Part shown: positions 1 to 7,328 of the stretch, one piece after another
Numbering within the stretch: position 1 is the stretch's first letter
How the letters are laid out: every line of letters starts with the position of its first letter
DNA from: Coriobacteriales bacterium
Lineage (GTDB): Bacteria; Actinomycetota; Coriobacteriia; Coriobacteriales; UBA8131
Length of the DNA stretch: 7,566 nucleotides
NCBI GenBank assembly: GCA_031290695.1
Contig: JAITNB010000057.1
Location: forward strand, 1-7,566
Reading direction: 5' to 3'
The notes under the pieces: model-generated
What the model saw: only the letters and a program-made list of their open reading frames with translations
What the model was told of the DNA's origin: nothing
Databases searched by the model: none
Translations under genes and position numbers: made by a program

Positions 1-143
1 TCGGTCGCCGCGTTGCCGGGGGTGAGGTCGACACTCGACGTCACCTCGACCTCGATGCTGTTGCGCTCAAGCCATGCCGCAACGGTATACTGCGCGTCTG
101 TTGCCGCGCTGTAGCTGTCATTCGCGATAAGCAGAATCCTCAT
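1..143 (-). CDS. nadK: Probable NAD kinase, N-terminal part (cut by window edge)
   Basis: Only the first 47 codons are in the window, and the gene continues past the left edge. The protein begins MRILLIANDSYSAATDAQ: a hydrophobic beta strand, a loop, then a helix, as in the first Rossmann-like unit of NAD kinases. The diagnostic GGDG motif would lie outside the window, so the call rests on this start and on position: nadK commonly follows tlyA in Gram-positive genomes. NAD kinase phosphorylates NAD to NADP in the cytoplasm using ATP or polyphosphate. The ATG is preceded by GGGAG at 149-153 with 5 bases of spacing, and it overlaps the tlyA stop in an ATGA arrangement, so translation is probably coupled. 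Another small Rossmann-fold protein is possible. Confidence 0.6.
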   Translation of the reverse strand, partial: MRILLIANDSYSAATDAQYTVAAWLERNSIEVEVTSSVDLTPGNAAT

Positions 144-949
144 GCCGGCTCCCTGTCAAGCGCCTCGTGCGCCTTTTGCACAACCATTTCAACGTCAATG
201 GTAGCAGGTATCCCGCCCCACTGCGCCCACAAAAAGAACTCGATATTGCCTTTTGGCCCTTTGATTGCAGAGAAGGTCAGGCCCTGGGACGTCAAACCCG
301 TCCCCCCAAGCCCAGCGAGTACCTTGTTGAGCGCATCAACATGCGCCTGAGGGTCGCGCACTACCCCCTCAGGCACCCTGCCTTTAACCAATTCAAACTG
401 CGGCTTAACCAAAACCAAAACCGCGGGTAAGGTTTTATTCGAGGCAACCAGCCGCTCAAAAACAGGGAGGAGGGGGGTTAGGGGGGTGAAGCTTACGTCG
501 GCAACGAGGAGGTCAAAGGGGGCGCCCAAGGCCAGGGGGGTGGCATCCCTGATGTTGGTGCGCTCAAAGAGGGTGACCCTCTCGTCGGTGCGCAAACGCC
601 AGTCAAACTGACCGTACCCCACGTCGACCGCGCACACCGAGGCGGCGCCCTGCTGCAACAGGCAGTCGGTGAACCCGCCGCTTGACGCGCCCACGTCAAC
701 ACAGCGCAGACCGTCCACGCACAGCGAGAAGTCCCGCAGCGCCCCCGCGAGCTTGTCCCCTCCACGAGACGCATAGCGCCGCGGGGCCTCTACCGCAAGC
801 TCAAGGGAAGGGTCGACGTGCTGGCCAGGCTTGGTGAGGGCGAGGCCACGGCTTCTCACGGCACCGGCAAGACAGGCGCGTGTAGCCTGTGCGCGGTCCT
901 CGAAGAAGCCGCGCGCAACGAGTGCGTCATCAAGGCGTGTCTTGCCCAC
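140..949 (-). CDS. tlyA: TlyA-family rRNA (cytidine-2'-O)-methyltransferase
   Basis: Predicted protein of 269 residues, the normal length for TlyA. An S4 RNA-binding domain lies at about residues 4-60 (RLDDALVARGFFEDRAQA). A FtsJ-like Rossmann methyltransferase follows, with the SAM-binding motif VDVGASSGGFTD at 84-95 and the family signature ERTNIR at 129-134. The expected K-D-K-E catalytic set is visible: K66 (SRGGDK), D151 (VADVSF), K182 (VKPQFE) and E237 (GNIEFF). TlyA proteins 2'-O-methylate cytidines in 23S rRNA and, in some lineages, 16S rRNA; the old name hemolysin is misleading. Which subtype this is cannot be told here. The start is GTG at 949, chosen because the S4 domain begins there and CAGGA lies 8 bases upstream; the longer ATG at 1036 would add 29 residues read from inside dxs. 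It overlaps the end of dxs by 20 bases. Confidence 0.93.
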   Translation of the reverse strand: MGKTRLDDALVARGFFEDRAQATRACLAGAVRSRGLALTKPGQHVDPSLELAVEAPRRYASRGGDKLAGALRDFSLCVDGLRCVDVGASSGGFTDCLLQQGAASVCAVDVGYGQFDWRLRTDERVTLFERTNIRDATPLALGAPFDLLVADVSFTPLTPLLPVFERLVASNKTLPAVLVLVKPQFELVKGRVPEGVVRDPQAHVDALNKVLAGLGGTGLTSQGLTFSAIKGPKGNIEFFLWAQWGGIPATIDVEMVVQKAHEALDREPA

Positions 950-2840
950 CGAGTGCGTCCTGTATCGTCGCTGCAATCTGCGGTGCCGTAAGCCCCAGGT
1001 CCTCAAAGAGCTGCGCGGTGCTCCCGTGAAACACAAATGCGTCGGGCAGGCCGAGGGTGAGCGTGCGCGGAGAGCAGCACACTTCCCTCAGCGCCAGCGC
1101 CTCCAACACGGCGGAGCCAAAGCCGCCTACTATGGTGCCTTCCTCAAGGGTTACCACGAGGGGCGTTTGCGCGGCCTGCGCAACGGCCTCCCGGTCAACC
1201 GGCTTCACCCAGCGCATGTCCCAAACCGCTGCCTGCACTCCCTCACAGGCGAGCAGCGCGGCAGCCTCAAGGGCAACGGGGACCATGCGCCCAACCGCCA
1301 GCAACGCAGCGTCTTCTCCGTCACGGCGTTTAAGTGCTTTTTTAATTGGCAATTTTTGGGGCACCGAGGCATCGTCGGACGGCAGCCCCTCCCCCTCCCA
1401 CGCCTCGCCACGGGAATAGCGTATGGCAACTGGCCCGTCGTCGAGCAGCAGGGCGGTATGCAGCGCGCTGGCAAGCTCACCGGCGCTTGAGGGTGCGAGT
1501 ATGCGCATATGCGGTATCGCGCGCAGGTATGCGAGGTCAAATATCCCGTGATGCGTGGAGCCGTCCTCCCCCACCAGCCCGGCGCGGTCGACACAAAACA
1601 CCACGTGCTGCTGTTGCAGTGCCACGTTTATGACCATCTGGTCAAAGGCACGCTGCAAAAAGGTCGAGTAGATGGCGACCACCGGCAGCTTGCCGCCCAG
1701 GGCGAGCCCGGCAGCCAAGGCGACTGCGTGCTCCTCCGCAATCCCTACGTCAAAGGTGCGCTGGGGATGCTGCTCCTTGAAGGCGTCGAGGCCGGTGCCG
1801 TCGGTCATGGCCGCCGTGACGGCCACGAGGTCGGGGTTGGTAGCGGCCTGTGCGAGCAGGGTTTGGGAGAAGACCTTGGTGAACGTGGGCGCGCCACCTG
1901 CCTGTTTGAGCACCTCGCCGGTGGCGGGGTCGAAGCGGCCCACGCCGTGAAAGACGTCGGGGCGTTGCTCGGCGGGCCCGTAGCCCTTGCCCTTTTGTGT
2001 CACCGCATGGATGAGCACGGGGCCCTTGAAGCCACGTGCCGCTTGCAGGGCGTTCTCAAGGGTGCCGATGTTGTGGCCGTCGATGGGGCCCAGGTATTTG
2101 ATGCCCATGTCCTCGAAGAACGTGCCAGGCACAACGAGCTTCTTAAAGGAGCCCTTGACCGCCTCGCCCACGTTGACGAGGGCGCGTCCCACCCGTCCCG
2201 TCCTGCCCATACCGCCCTCGACGCTGTCGCGGATGGTGGTGTAAGGCTTGCTCAGCCGCGCCTTGCCCAGGTAGAGCGAGAGCGCGCCCACATTGCGCGA
2301 GATGCTCATCTCGTTGTCGTTTAACACGATGGTCATGCTGGTGCCCTCGTGGCCTATCTGGTTAAGCGCCTCAAACGCCATGCCCCCGCTCAGCGCCGCG
2401 TCGCCGATAAGCACCGCGACGTGCTCGTCGGTCATATTGAGGTCGCGGGTGAGCGCCAGCCCGGTGGCGATGGACAGCGAGTCTGAGGCATGCCCCGCAT
2501 CGTGGGTGTCATAGATGCTCTCGTCGCGCCGCGGAAAGCCGCAGACCCCGTCGAGGCAGCGCAGCGTGCCAAAGCTGTCGAGCCGCCCCGTGATGAGCTT
2601 ATGGGCATAGGACTGATGCCCCACGTCAAACACGAGCCGATCCTTGGAGAAGTCGAACACGCGGTGCAGTGCGAGGATGATCTCGACGGCCCCCAGCGAC
2701 GAGGCAAGGTGTCCGCCGTTTTGCGCGGTCACCGCGATAAGCTGGGCCCGTATCTGCGCCGCAAGCTGCGCCATCTCGTCATCGTTAAATGCCCGCAGGT
2801 CGTCCGGCGTCGCAATACTCTGCAATAAGTCGTCATTCAT
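930..2840 (-). CDS. dxs: 1-deoxy-D-xylulose-5-phosphate synthase
   Basis: Predicted protein of 636 residues, typical for Dxs. It condenses pyruvate and glyceraldehyde 3-phosphate with thiamine diphosphate, the first step of the MEP isoprenoid pathway. The N-terminal domain shows H44 (GGHLASSLG), H75 (DVGHQSYAHK), the cofactor motif GDAALSGG at 146-153 and NDNEMSISRNVGA at 174-186. The middle domain has AEEHAV with the probable catalytic glutamate E369, and FLQRAFDQ with R397. D426 and H430 lie in EDGSTHHG, and R477 in YSRG. The C-terminal transketolase domain covers about 505-625. Two motifs differ from the textbook family: GDA replaces GDG, and GHASDS replaces GHSSTS; all other key residues are present, so activity is likely. 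The ATG at 2840 lies 13 bases after the xseB stop with AAAGG about 10 bases upstream. The in-frame ATG at 2867 would overlap xseB and is less likely. In many relatives ispA sits just upstream; here it does not. Confidence 0.97.
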   Translation of the reverse strand: MNDDLLQSIATPDDLRAFNDDEMAQLAAQIRAQLIAVTAQNGGHLASSLGAVEIILALHRVFDFSKDRLVFDVGHQSYAHKLITGRLDSFGTLRCLDGVCGFPRRDESIYDTHDAGHASDSLSIATGLALTRDLNMTDEHVAVLIGDAALSGGMAFEALNQIGHEGTSMTIVLNDNEMSISRNVGALSLYLGKARLSKPYTTIRDSVEGGMGRTGRVGRALVNVGEAVKGSFKKLVVPGTFFEDMGIKYLGPIDGHNIGTLENALQAARGFKGPVLIHAVTQKGKGYGPAEQRPDVFHGVGRFDPATGEVLKQAGGAPTFTKVFSQTLLAQAATNPDLVAVTAAMTDGTGLDAFKEQHPQRTFDVGIAEEHAVALAAGLALGGKLPVVAIYSTFLQRAFDQMVINVALQQQHVVFCVDRAGLVGEDGSTHHGIFDLAYLRAIPHMRILAPSSAGELASALHTALLLDDGPVAIRYSRGEAWEGEGLPSDDASVPQKLPIKKALKRRDGEDAALLAVGRMVPVALEAAALLACEGVQAAVWDMRWVKPVDREAVAQAAQTPLVVTLEEGTIVGGFGSAVLEALALREVCCSPRTLTLGLPDAFVFHGSTAQLFEDLGLTAPQIAATIQDALGGQDTP

Positions 2841-2853
2841 CCCATGAGTGCCT

Positions 2854-3186
2854 TTATACGGAGACATACAGGTTGTGTGGCGAGTCCCCGTCTTCCGTCT
2901 GGATGACAAACGCGTCATCAGACAGCTCTTCATCCCCCTCATCGGCACTTACTGCGGTGCCCAAAGCGACACCTGCAGCGGCCGCATGCCCACCCGATGC
3001 CAGGCCCTCCAGCTCCTCGGCCGAGAAGTCGGTGCGATCGATGGCCTCGGCACACCTGCTGCCCAGGCGCAGGGCCTCCTCGTAGAGGTCTAGGCTCTTC
3101 TCCAAAGGCAGGTCCTTTGAGCGTACCTGGGTGACGATCTCTTCCAGGCGCTCACGTAGGCGGGTATAGTTGCTCGTGTCACCCAT
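2854..3186 (-). CDS. xseB: Exodeoxyribonuclease VII small subunit with long acidic tail
   Basis: Predicted protein of 110 residues. Residues 6-58 are a clear XseB helical hairpin (LRERLEEIVTQVRSKDLPLE, then SLDLYEEALRLGSRCAEAID), with the conserved LPLE turn. XseB binds the large subunit XseA to form exonuclease VII, which degrades single-stranded DNA. Ordinary XseB ends soon after this domain, at roughly 70-85 residues. Here about 52 more residues follow: an Ala/Gly-rich stretch near 61-79, then an acidic stretch near 81-100 with several Asp and Glu runs, ending NLYVSV. The tail has no recognisable domain and looks disordered. The large subunit gene xseA, often directly upstream, is not in the window. 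The start at 3186 is chosen because GGAAGGGG at 3193-3200 sits 6 bases upstream; an ATG 24 bases earlier lies deeper inside nusB. The gene overlaps the nusB end by 8 bases. Confidence 0.88.
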   Translation of the reverse strand: MGDTSNYTRLRERLEEIVTQVRSKDLPLEKSLDLYEEALRLGSRCAEAIDRTDFSAEELEGLASGGHAAAAGVALGTAVSADEGDEELSDDAFVIQTEDGDSPHNLYVSV

Positions 3187-3628
3187 GAATGACCCCTTCC
3201 TTTTGCTCAAGCAGGTCGGCTATCCTTCCCAGGACCCCGTTGACAAAGCGTGAGGACTCGTCCTCGCCGCCAAAGTCCTTGGCAAGCTCGACGGCCTCGT
3301 TTATCGAGACGCTGTGCGGCACGTCGGCGACGTACAGCATCTCATAGGTGGCGAGCCGCAGGATGCTCTTGTCTACCAGCGGCATACGTTCAAGCGACCA
3401 GTTCTCGGAGGTCTGGCAGATGAGCATGTCAACCTCGGTCTGGTGTGCACAGACGCCCATGAGCAGCATACGCGTGAAGTCACAGGGCAGGCCCACCTCG
3501 TCGATGCACAGGCCGCGTTCGAGTATCTGCCCGGTGGGCGCACCGGTAACCTCGCTCTGGTAGAGCAGTTGCAGCGCCTTGCGGCGTGCGGCGCTGCGTG
3601 CCTGATGTACTCCCTGGTGCACGGGCAT
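3179..3628 (-). CDS. nusB: Transcription antitermination factor NusB
   Basis: Predicted protein of 149 residues, normal for NusB. It is an all-helical RNA-binding protein that, with NusE (S10), recognises boxA in nascent rRNA and supports antitermination. Visible signatures are the N-terminal RSAARRKALQLLYQSEV (11-27), VDKSILRLATYEMLY (85-99), and SINEAVELAKDFGGEDESSR followed by FVNGVLGRIADLL (108-140), which together are typical of the family. The first ten residues (MPVHQGVHQA) are less conserved. The ATG follows the asp23 TAA by 4 bases, and GGAG at 3636-3639 lies 7 bases upstream, inside the last codons of asp23. A longer reading frame to 3964 exists only by reading backwards through asp23 and was not used. 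Confidence 0.95.
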   Translation of the reverse strand: MPVHQGVHQARSAARRKALQLLYQSEVTGAPTGQILERGLCIDEVGLPCDFTRMLLMGVCAHQTEVDMLICQTSENWSLERMPLVDKSILRLATYEMLYVADVPHSVSINEAVELAKDFGGEDESSRFVNGVLGRIADLLEQKEGVIHG

Positions 3629-3632
3629 GGCG

Positions 3633-3983
3633 TTACTCCGCGAACTGTATCGCGTCGACCACGACGTTGACCACTTGTACCTCGATGCCCACCTGGCCGG
3701 TGAGCGCGTCATAGACGGCCTGACGGATGTTCGCCGCGATCTCGGGCAGACGAAAGCCGTAGTAGACCTGCACGTGTACCTCGACGGTGATGATGCCGTC
3801 GTCCTCAAGGACGAGGATGCCCGGCGCGCTGTTCTTCTTGCCCAGCACCGTGAGTGCGCCGCCCGGCAGCTTGGAGCTTCCCACCAGCGCAACTCCCTCG
3901 ACCTGCCCCACCGCCAACGCAATGATAGTCTCCACCACGCCGGGGGCGATGGTGAGTCCCTCAATGTCTAATTTGTCTTCCAC
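3633..3983 (-). CDS. Asp23/Gls24 family protein
   Basis: Predicted protein of 116 residues with the full Asp23/Gls24 (DUF322) pattern: IAPGVVETIIALAVGQVEGV (12-31), a glycine-rich turn, ILVLEDDGIITVEVHVQVYYG (56-76), and LPEIAANIRQAVYDALTGQ (79-97) leading into a final strand VQVVNVVVDAIQF. No signal peptide or membrane helix is seen. The family was first described as alkaline-shock and stress proteins and is implicated in cell-envelope homeostasis in staphylococci; the copy between accC and nusB is a conserved neighbour whose exact function is uncertain. The start is GTG at 3983: it is the only start codon that fits the domain, and AAGGAG (3990-3995) sits 6 bases upstream. That Shine-Dalgarno sequence overlaps the accC stop codon (TAAGGAG), so translation is probably coupled to accC. 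Confidence 0.92.
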   Translation of the reverse strand: MEDKLDIEGLTIAPGVVETIIALAVGQVEGVALVGSSKLPGGALTVLGKKNSAPGILVLEDDGIITVEVHVQVYYGFRLPEIAANIRQAVYDALTGQVGIEVQVVNVVVDAIQFAE

Positions 3984-3993
3984 ACCGTGCTCC

Positions 3994-5340
3994 TTACCCT
4001 TGAAGGTATTGCTCGATAAAGTCAGTGTACACCTCTCCTTGCTCAAACGCGGGAACATCGAGGACGCGTTCGTGGAAGGGAATGGTGGTTTTGATGCCTT
4101 CGATCTTAAACTCCCCCAACGCCCGTCTGCCACGGGCGACGGCCTCGTCGCGGGTGGCGCCCCATACCACGAGCTTCGCGATGAGCGAGTCGTAGTTGGG
4201 AGGCACGGTATAGCCCGCGTAGACGTGGGTGTCGATACGCACGCCGGGGCCGCCGGGGAGGGTGAGGCCGGTGATGGTGCCGGGGCTTGGCCAGAAGTGG
4301 TTGGCAGGGTCCTCGGCATTGATGCGAAACTCGATGGCATGTCCCCGGGGAACGGGTGCCCGCCCCTTCGCGAAGTCGAGGGGCTCGCCGGCGGCAATAC
4401 GCAGCTGCTCTTTGATGATGTCGGCCATCATGATCTGCTCGGTCACCGGATGCTCGACCTGTACGCGGGTGTTCATCTCCATGAAGTAGAAGTCGCCGCG
4501 GGTGTCGAGCAGGAACTCGATGGTGCCCGCGTTGGTATAGCCCACCTCACGCACCGCCTTGAGCGCCGTCTCGCCCATCTTCGCGCGCAGCTCGGGGCTG
4601 AGCGCCGGGGAGGGTGCTTCTTCAAGGAGCTTCTGGTGGCGGCGTTGGATGGAGCAGTCACGCTCACAGAGGTGAACGGCGTTGCCGTGGGTGTCTGCCA
4701 GCACCTGTATCTCGATGTGGCGGGGGTGCAGGAGGTATTTCTCAAGGTAGACCTCGTCGTTGCCAAAAGCGGCGCCCGCCTCGGTCTTGGCGGCAGTGAA
4801 CGCGCCTTCAAGCTGCGTGGGGTCGTCTACCACCCGCATGCCCTTGCCGCCGCCGCCGGCGCTCGCCTTGATGAGCACGGGATAGCCCACCTCACTGGCA
4901 AAACGGGCGGCCTCGGCAACCGTCTCGACAGGGCCGTCGCTGCCGGGTACCGTGGGTACGCCAATGCGCGCCATCGTCGCACGCGCCACGCTCTTGTCGC
5001 CCATGAGCTCGATGGCCTCAGGGCGCGGGCCGATGAACACGAGGTCGTTTGCGGCGCAGGCCCGGGCGAAGGCCGCGTTCTCGGCGAGGAAGCCATAGCC
5101 GGGATGGATGGCCTGTGCGCCGCGCGAGTTGGCGGCACCGATGATGGCCGGCACCGAGAGGTACGACTGGGCCGACGGGGCGGGGCCGATGCACACGCTC
5201 TCATCGGCCAGGCGCACCGCAAGGGTGCTGGCATCGGCCTCGGAGTAGACCGCGACGGTCTTCACGCCCAGCTCGCGTGCCGCCCGTATAACACGGACCG
5301 CGACCTCGCCCCGATTGGCGATGAGTATCTTGTCAAACAT
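3994..5340 (-). CDS. accC: Biotin carboxylase (AccC-type)
   Basis: Predicted protein of 448 residues, the standard AccC length, starting [17 protein letters not shown]. It uses ATP and bicarbonate to carboxylate the biotin of a carrier protein. Domains in order: N-terminal Rossmann-like domain (1-112), ATP-grasp domain (about 114-315) and C-terminal barrel domain (about 335-445). Key residues are present: K116 (MGDKS), K158 and the glycine loop [11 protein letters not shown] (158-168), H208 (PRHIEIQ), K237 (RRHQKLLEE), E275, and E288/N290/R292 in [14 protein letters not shown]. It lacks carboxyltransferase and carrier domains, so it needs the upstream fusion protein as partner. The carboxyltransferase stop overlaps the start as ATGATG; the second ATG (5340) is preferred because GGTGG at 5345-5349 is then 4 bases away, though 5343 is possible. 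It could equally serve acetyl-CoA carboxylase or a pyruvate carboxylase. Confidence 0.96.
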   Translation of the reverse strand: MFDKILIANRGEVAVRVIRAARELGVKTVAVYSEADASTLAVRLADESVCIGPAPSAQSYLSVPAIIGAANSRGAQAIHPGYGFLAENAAFARACAANDLVFIGPRPEAIELMGDKSVARATMARIGVPTVPGSDGPVETVAEAARFASEVGYPVLIKASAGGGGKGMRVVDDPTQLEGAFTAAKTEAGAAFGNDEVYLEKYLLHPRHIEIQVLADTHGNAVHLCERDCSIQRRHQKLLEEAPSPALSPELRAKMGETALKAVREVGYTNAGTIEFLLDTRGDFYFMEMNTRVQVEHPVTEQIMMADIIKEQLRIAAGEPLDFAKGRAPVPRGHAIEFRINAEDPANHFWPSPGTITGLTLPGGPGVRIDTHVYAGYTVPPNYDSLIAKLVVWGATRDEAVARGRRALGEFKIEGIKTTIPFHERVLDVPAFEQGEVYTDFIEQYLQG

Positions 5341-7232
5341 CATGCCACCGTGTCTGTGGCGTCGCTTATGGGCTCAAGGTAGAACAGCACGGTGCCGTAC
5401 TCAACGGGGGACGCGTTCTCGATGCAGACCTCGCGGATAACGCCCATCTGCTCGGCGGTTATCTCGTTCATAAGCTTCATCGCCTCGACGATGCAAAGTG
5501 CCTGGCCGGCCAGCACCTCGTCGCCCTCAAGCACAAAGGGGGGCGCGTCGGGCGCCGGGGCCGCGTAGAAGGTGCCTACCATAGGTGCCTTGACCGGCAG
5601 CCAGGAGAGGGGGCGGTCTGTGCCGTCTGGGGCGGTGGGGGCGCCGGGAGACGCGGGCTTGCTGACAGACTGCTCTACCACGAGGGGCGCGGTGCTCACA
5701 GCCGCCATAGGCACGGCAGCGGCGACCGTACCCTGGGAGCGCACGGTTATCTTCGAGCCGGCCTCCTCAACGGTGACTTCGCCAACACCGCTCTCCTCGA
5801 CGATGCGTATGAGTTCCTTGATCTGGTTGATGTCCACGGTTTGTTCCTCCTTGGTGCCAGAAGACTCCTCGGCGAGCAAGAACGAGGTCTTCTCGGACGT
5901 GCGGTGCTTTGACAGATAGGTGCGCGCCTCGTTGGGAAAGAGCGCCCACATGAGCACATCCTCCTCGCTTTGCGCCAGATCACCCGCCTCGGCCGCGACC
6001 TCATCGTAGGTGGTCGTGACGAGCGTGCTGGGTGCGATACTGGGGTCGAGCGGCTGCTTGTTGCCCATGACCTTCTTGACAATCTCGGGGGCGAGCGGGC
6101 CGGGTGCCTTGCCGTAGTAGCCCGCGATGTAGTCCTTCATCTCGGTCGAGACGACGTTCCAGCGCTTGCCGGTGAGCACGTTGAGGACGGCCTGCGTGCC
6201 AACAATCTGGCTCATGGGCGTCACGAGCGGCGGGTAGCCCACCTCGGCGCGTACCCGGGGGATCTCCTCCATGACATCGGGCAGGCGGTCGGAGGCCTTT
6301 TGTATCTCAAGCTGGCTCACAAGGTTGCTCATCATGCCGCCGGGAACCTGATGGCTATAGACCTGCATGTGGATAAGCGAGGTGACGCCGCGCTTGTACT
6401 TGCCCCGCTCACGCACGCCCTCCCAATACTCCGAGATCTCAAAGAGCAGGTCGAGGTCGAGGCCCGTGTCGTACCCCGACTCCCGCAGCGCCGCGACTAT
6501 CATCTCAACAGCGGGCTGCGAGTTGCCAAAGGCGAGCGGCGCACTGGCCGTGTCGACGATGGCCGCGCCCGCCTCGGCCGCCTTGAGGTAGTTGGCAGGC
6601 GCCATGCCGCCCACGTAGTGGCAGTGCACGTGGATGGGCAGGCCTATCTGCTCGCGCAATGCCTTGACCAGGCGCTCGGTGCGGTACGGCGTGAGCATAC
6701 CCGCCATGTCCTTGATGCAGATGGAGTTGGCGCCCAGCTCCTTGAGCGCCAACGCGTATTCGATATAGCTGTCAAGCGTATGCACCGGGCTCATCGTGTA
6801 CGAGATGGCACCCTCAAAGTGCGCCCCCGCCTCGGTGATGGCGGCGGCACAGTCAACGACGTTGCGGATGTCGTTGAGCGCGTCAAAGGTACGAAACACA
6901 TCGACGCCGTTGCGGTGCGCCGCCTGGATAAAGTGCTCGACGATCTCATGCGAATAATGGTGGTACCCCACCAGGTTCTGCCCGCGCACCAGCATGGCGA
7001 GCGGCGTGTTGGGACAGTGCTTCTTAATGGCACGCAACCGCTCCCACGGGTTCTCGTCAAGAAACCGCAGGCAGGTATCAAACGTGGCACCGCCCCAGGC
7101 CTCGATGGCCCAGTACCCCACCTTGTCCATCGCAGGAAGGATAGGCAGCATGTCGCCAATCTGCATACGCGTGGCCCACAGCGACTGATGCGCGTCACGA
7201 ATAGTCGTATCCATTATGTGCAGGGTTCTCAT
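5340..7232 (-). CDS. Pyruvate/oxaloacetate carboxyltransferase fused to AccB-type biotin carrier
   Basis: Predicted protein of 630 residues. Residues 1 to about 300 form a TIM-barrel carboxyltransferase of the transcarboxylase 5S / OadA / PycB family: [10 protein letters not shown] (9-18, metal ligand D13), [15 protein letters not shown] (44-58), [10 protein letters not shown], the probable carbamylated lysine K174 (ICIKDMAG), and metal ligands H203 and H205. Residues about 305-445 are the conserved PYC/OADA domain ([26 protein letters not shown]). From residue 466 the protein is a whole Acc[18 protein letters not shown], an Ala/Pro linker (501-545), the thumb loop APAPDAPP, and the biotinylation site EAMKLMNEI with K586. 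The likely role with AccC is two-subunit pyruvate carboxylase; oxaloacetate decarboxylase or methylmalonyl-CoA:pyruvate transcarboxylase are alternatives (no OadB/OadG genes are seen here). The ATG at 7232 has GGAGG 5 bases upstream; extension to 7340 would read through the promoter. Odd points are the AccB-type carrier half, its internal start, and unusual residues at 206-209 and 237. Confidence 0.9.
   Translation of the reverse strand: MRTLHIMDTTIRDAHQSLWATRMQIGDMLPILPAMDKVGYWAIEAWGGATFDTCLRFLDENPWERLRAIKKHCPNTPLAMLVRGQNLVGYHHYSHEIVEHFIQAAHRNGVDVFRTFDALNDIRNVVDCAAAITEAGAHFEGAISYTMSPVHTLDSYIEYALALKELGANSICIKDMAGMLTPYRTERLVKALREQIGLPIHVHCHYVGGMAPANYLKAAEAGAAIVDTASAPLAFGNSQPAVEMIVAALRESGYDTGLDLDLLFEISEYWEGVRERGKYKRGVTSLIHMQVYSHQVPGGMMSNLVSQLEIQKASDRLPDVMEEIPRVRAEVGYPPLVTPMSQIVGTQAVLNVLTGKRWNVVSTEMKDYIAGYYGKAPGPLAPEIVKKVMGNKQPLDPSIAPSTLVTTTYDEVAAEAGDLAQSEEDVLMWALFPNEARTYLSKHRTSEKTSFLLAEESSGTKEEQTVDINQIKELIRIVEESGVGEVTVEEAGSKITVRSQGTVAAAVPMAAVSTAPLVVEQSVSKPASPGAPTAPDGTDRPLSWLPVKAPMVGTFYAAPAPDAPPFVLEGDEVLAGQALCIVEAMKLMNEITAEQMGVIREVCIENASPVEYGTVLFYLEPISDATDTVA
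5835..5852 (-). promoter_or_regulatory. accB: Internal ribosome binding site and GTG start for a free-standing AccB
   Basis: Inside the fusion gene, AAGGAGG (5846-5852) is followed after 8 bases by GTG (5835-5837), in frame and followed by codons for [10 protein letters not shown], exactly where AccB proteins normally begin. Initiation here would give a 165-residue protein ending at 5340, a normal AccB length, with the biotin lysine at residue 121. The motif is at least as strong as the site before the full-length start. The carboxyltransferase frame passes through it without a stop, so both products are possible. The AAGGAGG also encodes Lys-Glu-Glu in a flexible linker, so chance cannot be excluded. 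Confidence 0.6.
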
Positions 7233-7235
7233 AAG

Positions 7236-7243
7236 CACCTCCC
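7236..7243 (-). promoter_or_regulatory. Ribosome binding site deciding the carboxyltransferase start
   Basis: GGGAGGTG lies just upstream of the ATG at 7232, with 5 bases between GGAGG and the start codon. This fixes the start at 7232 rather than at the earlier in-frame ATG at 7340, which lacks such a site and lies beside the -10 box. Confidence 0.85.
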
Positions 7244-7328
7244 TGATCCAGTTTTCAAGAGTACCATTGCGGAGAAGCACGTGCCGTCTCCCAGCTGGTA
7301 GCGCCGCCGTTCTTTGTATGAATCTCCA

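Noticed and set aside
1509..2324. A 271-codon plus-strand open frame opposite dxs
   Set aside because: Shadow of dxs, with no domain of its own and no suitable ribosome binding site noted.
3787..5382. A 531-codon plus-strand open frame opposite accC
   Set aside because: It is the antisense of accC and asp23, a common result of high GC and third-position bias. The minus-strand proteins have full family motifs; this frame has none.
5970..7301. A 443-codon plus-strand open frame opposite the carboxyltransferase
   Set aside because: Antisense shadow rich in Arg, His and Val with no recognisable domain, while the opposite strand encodes clear carboxyltransferase motifs.
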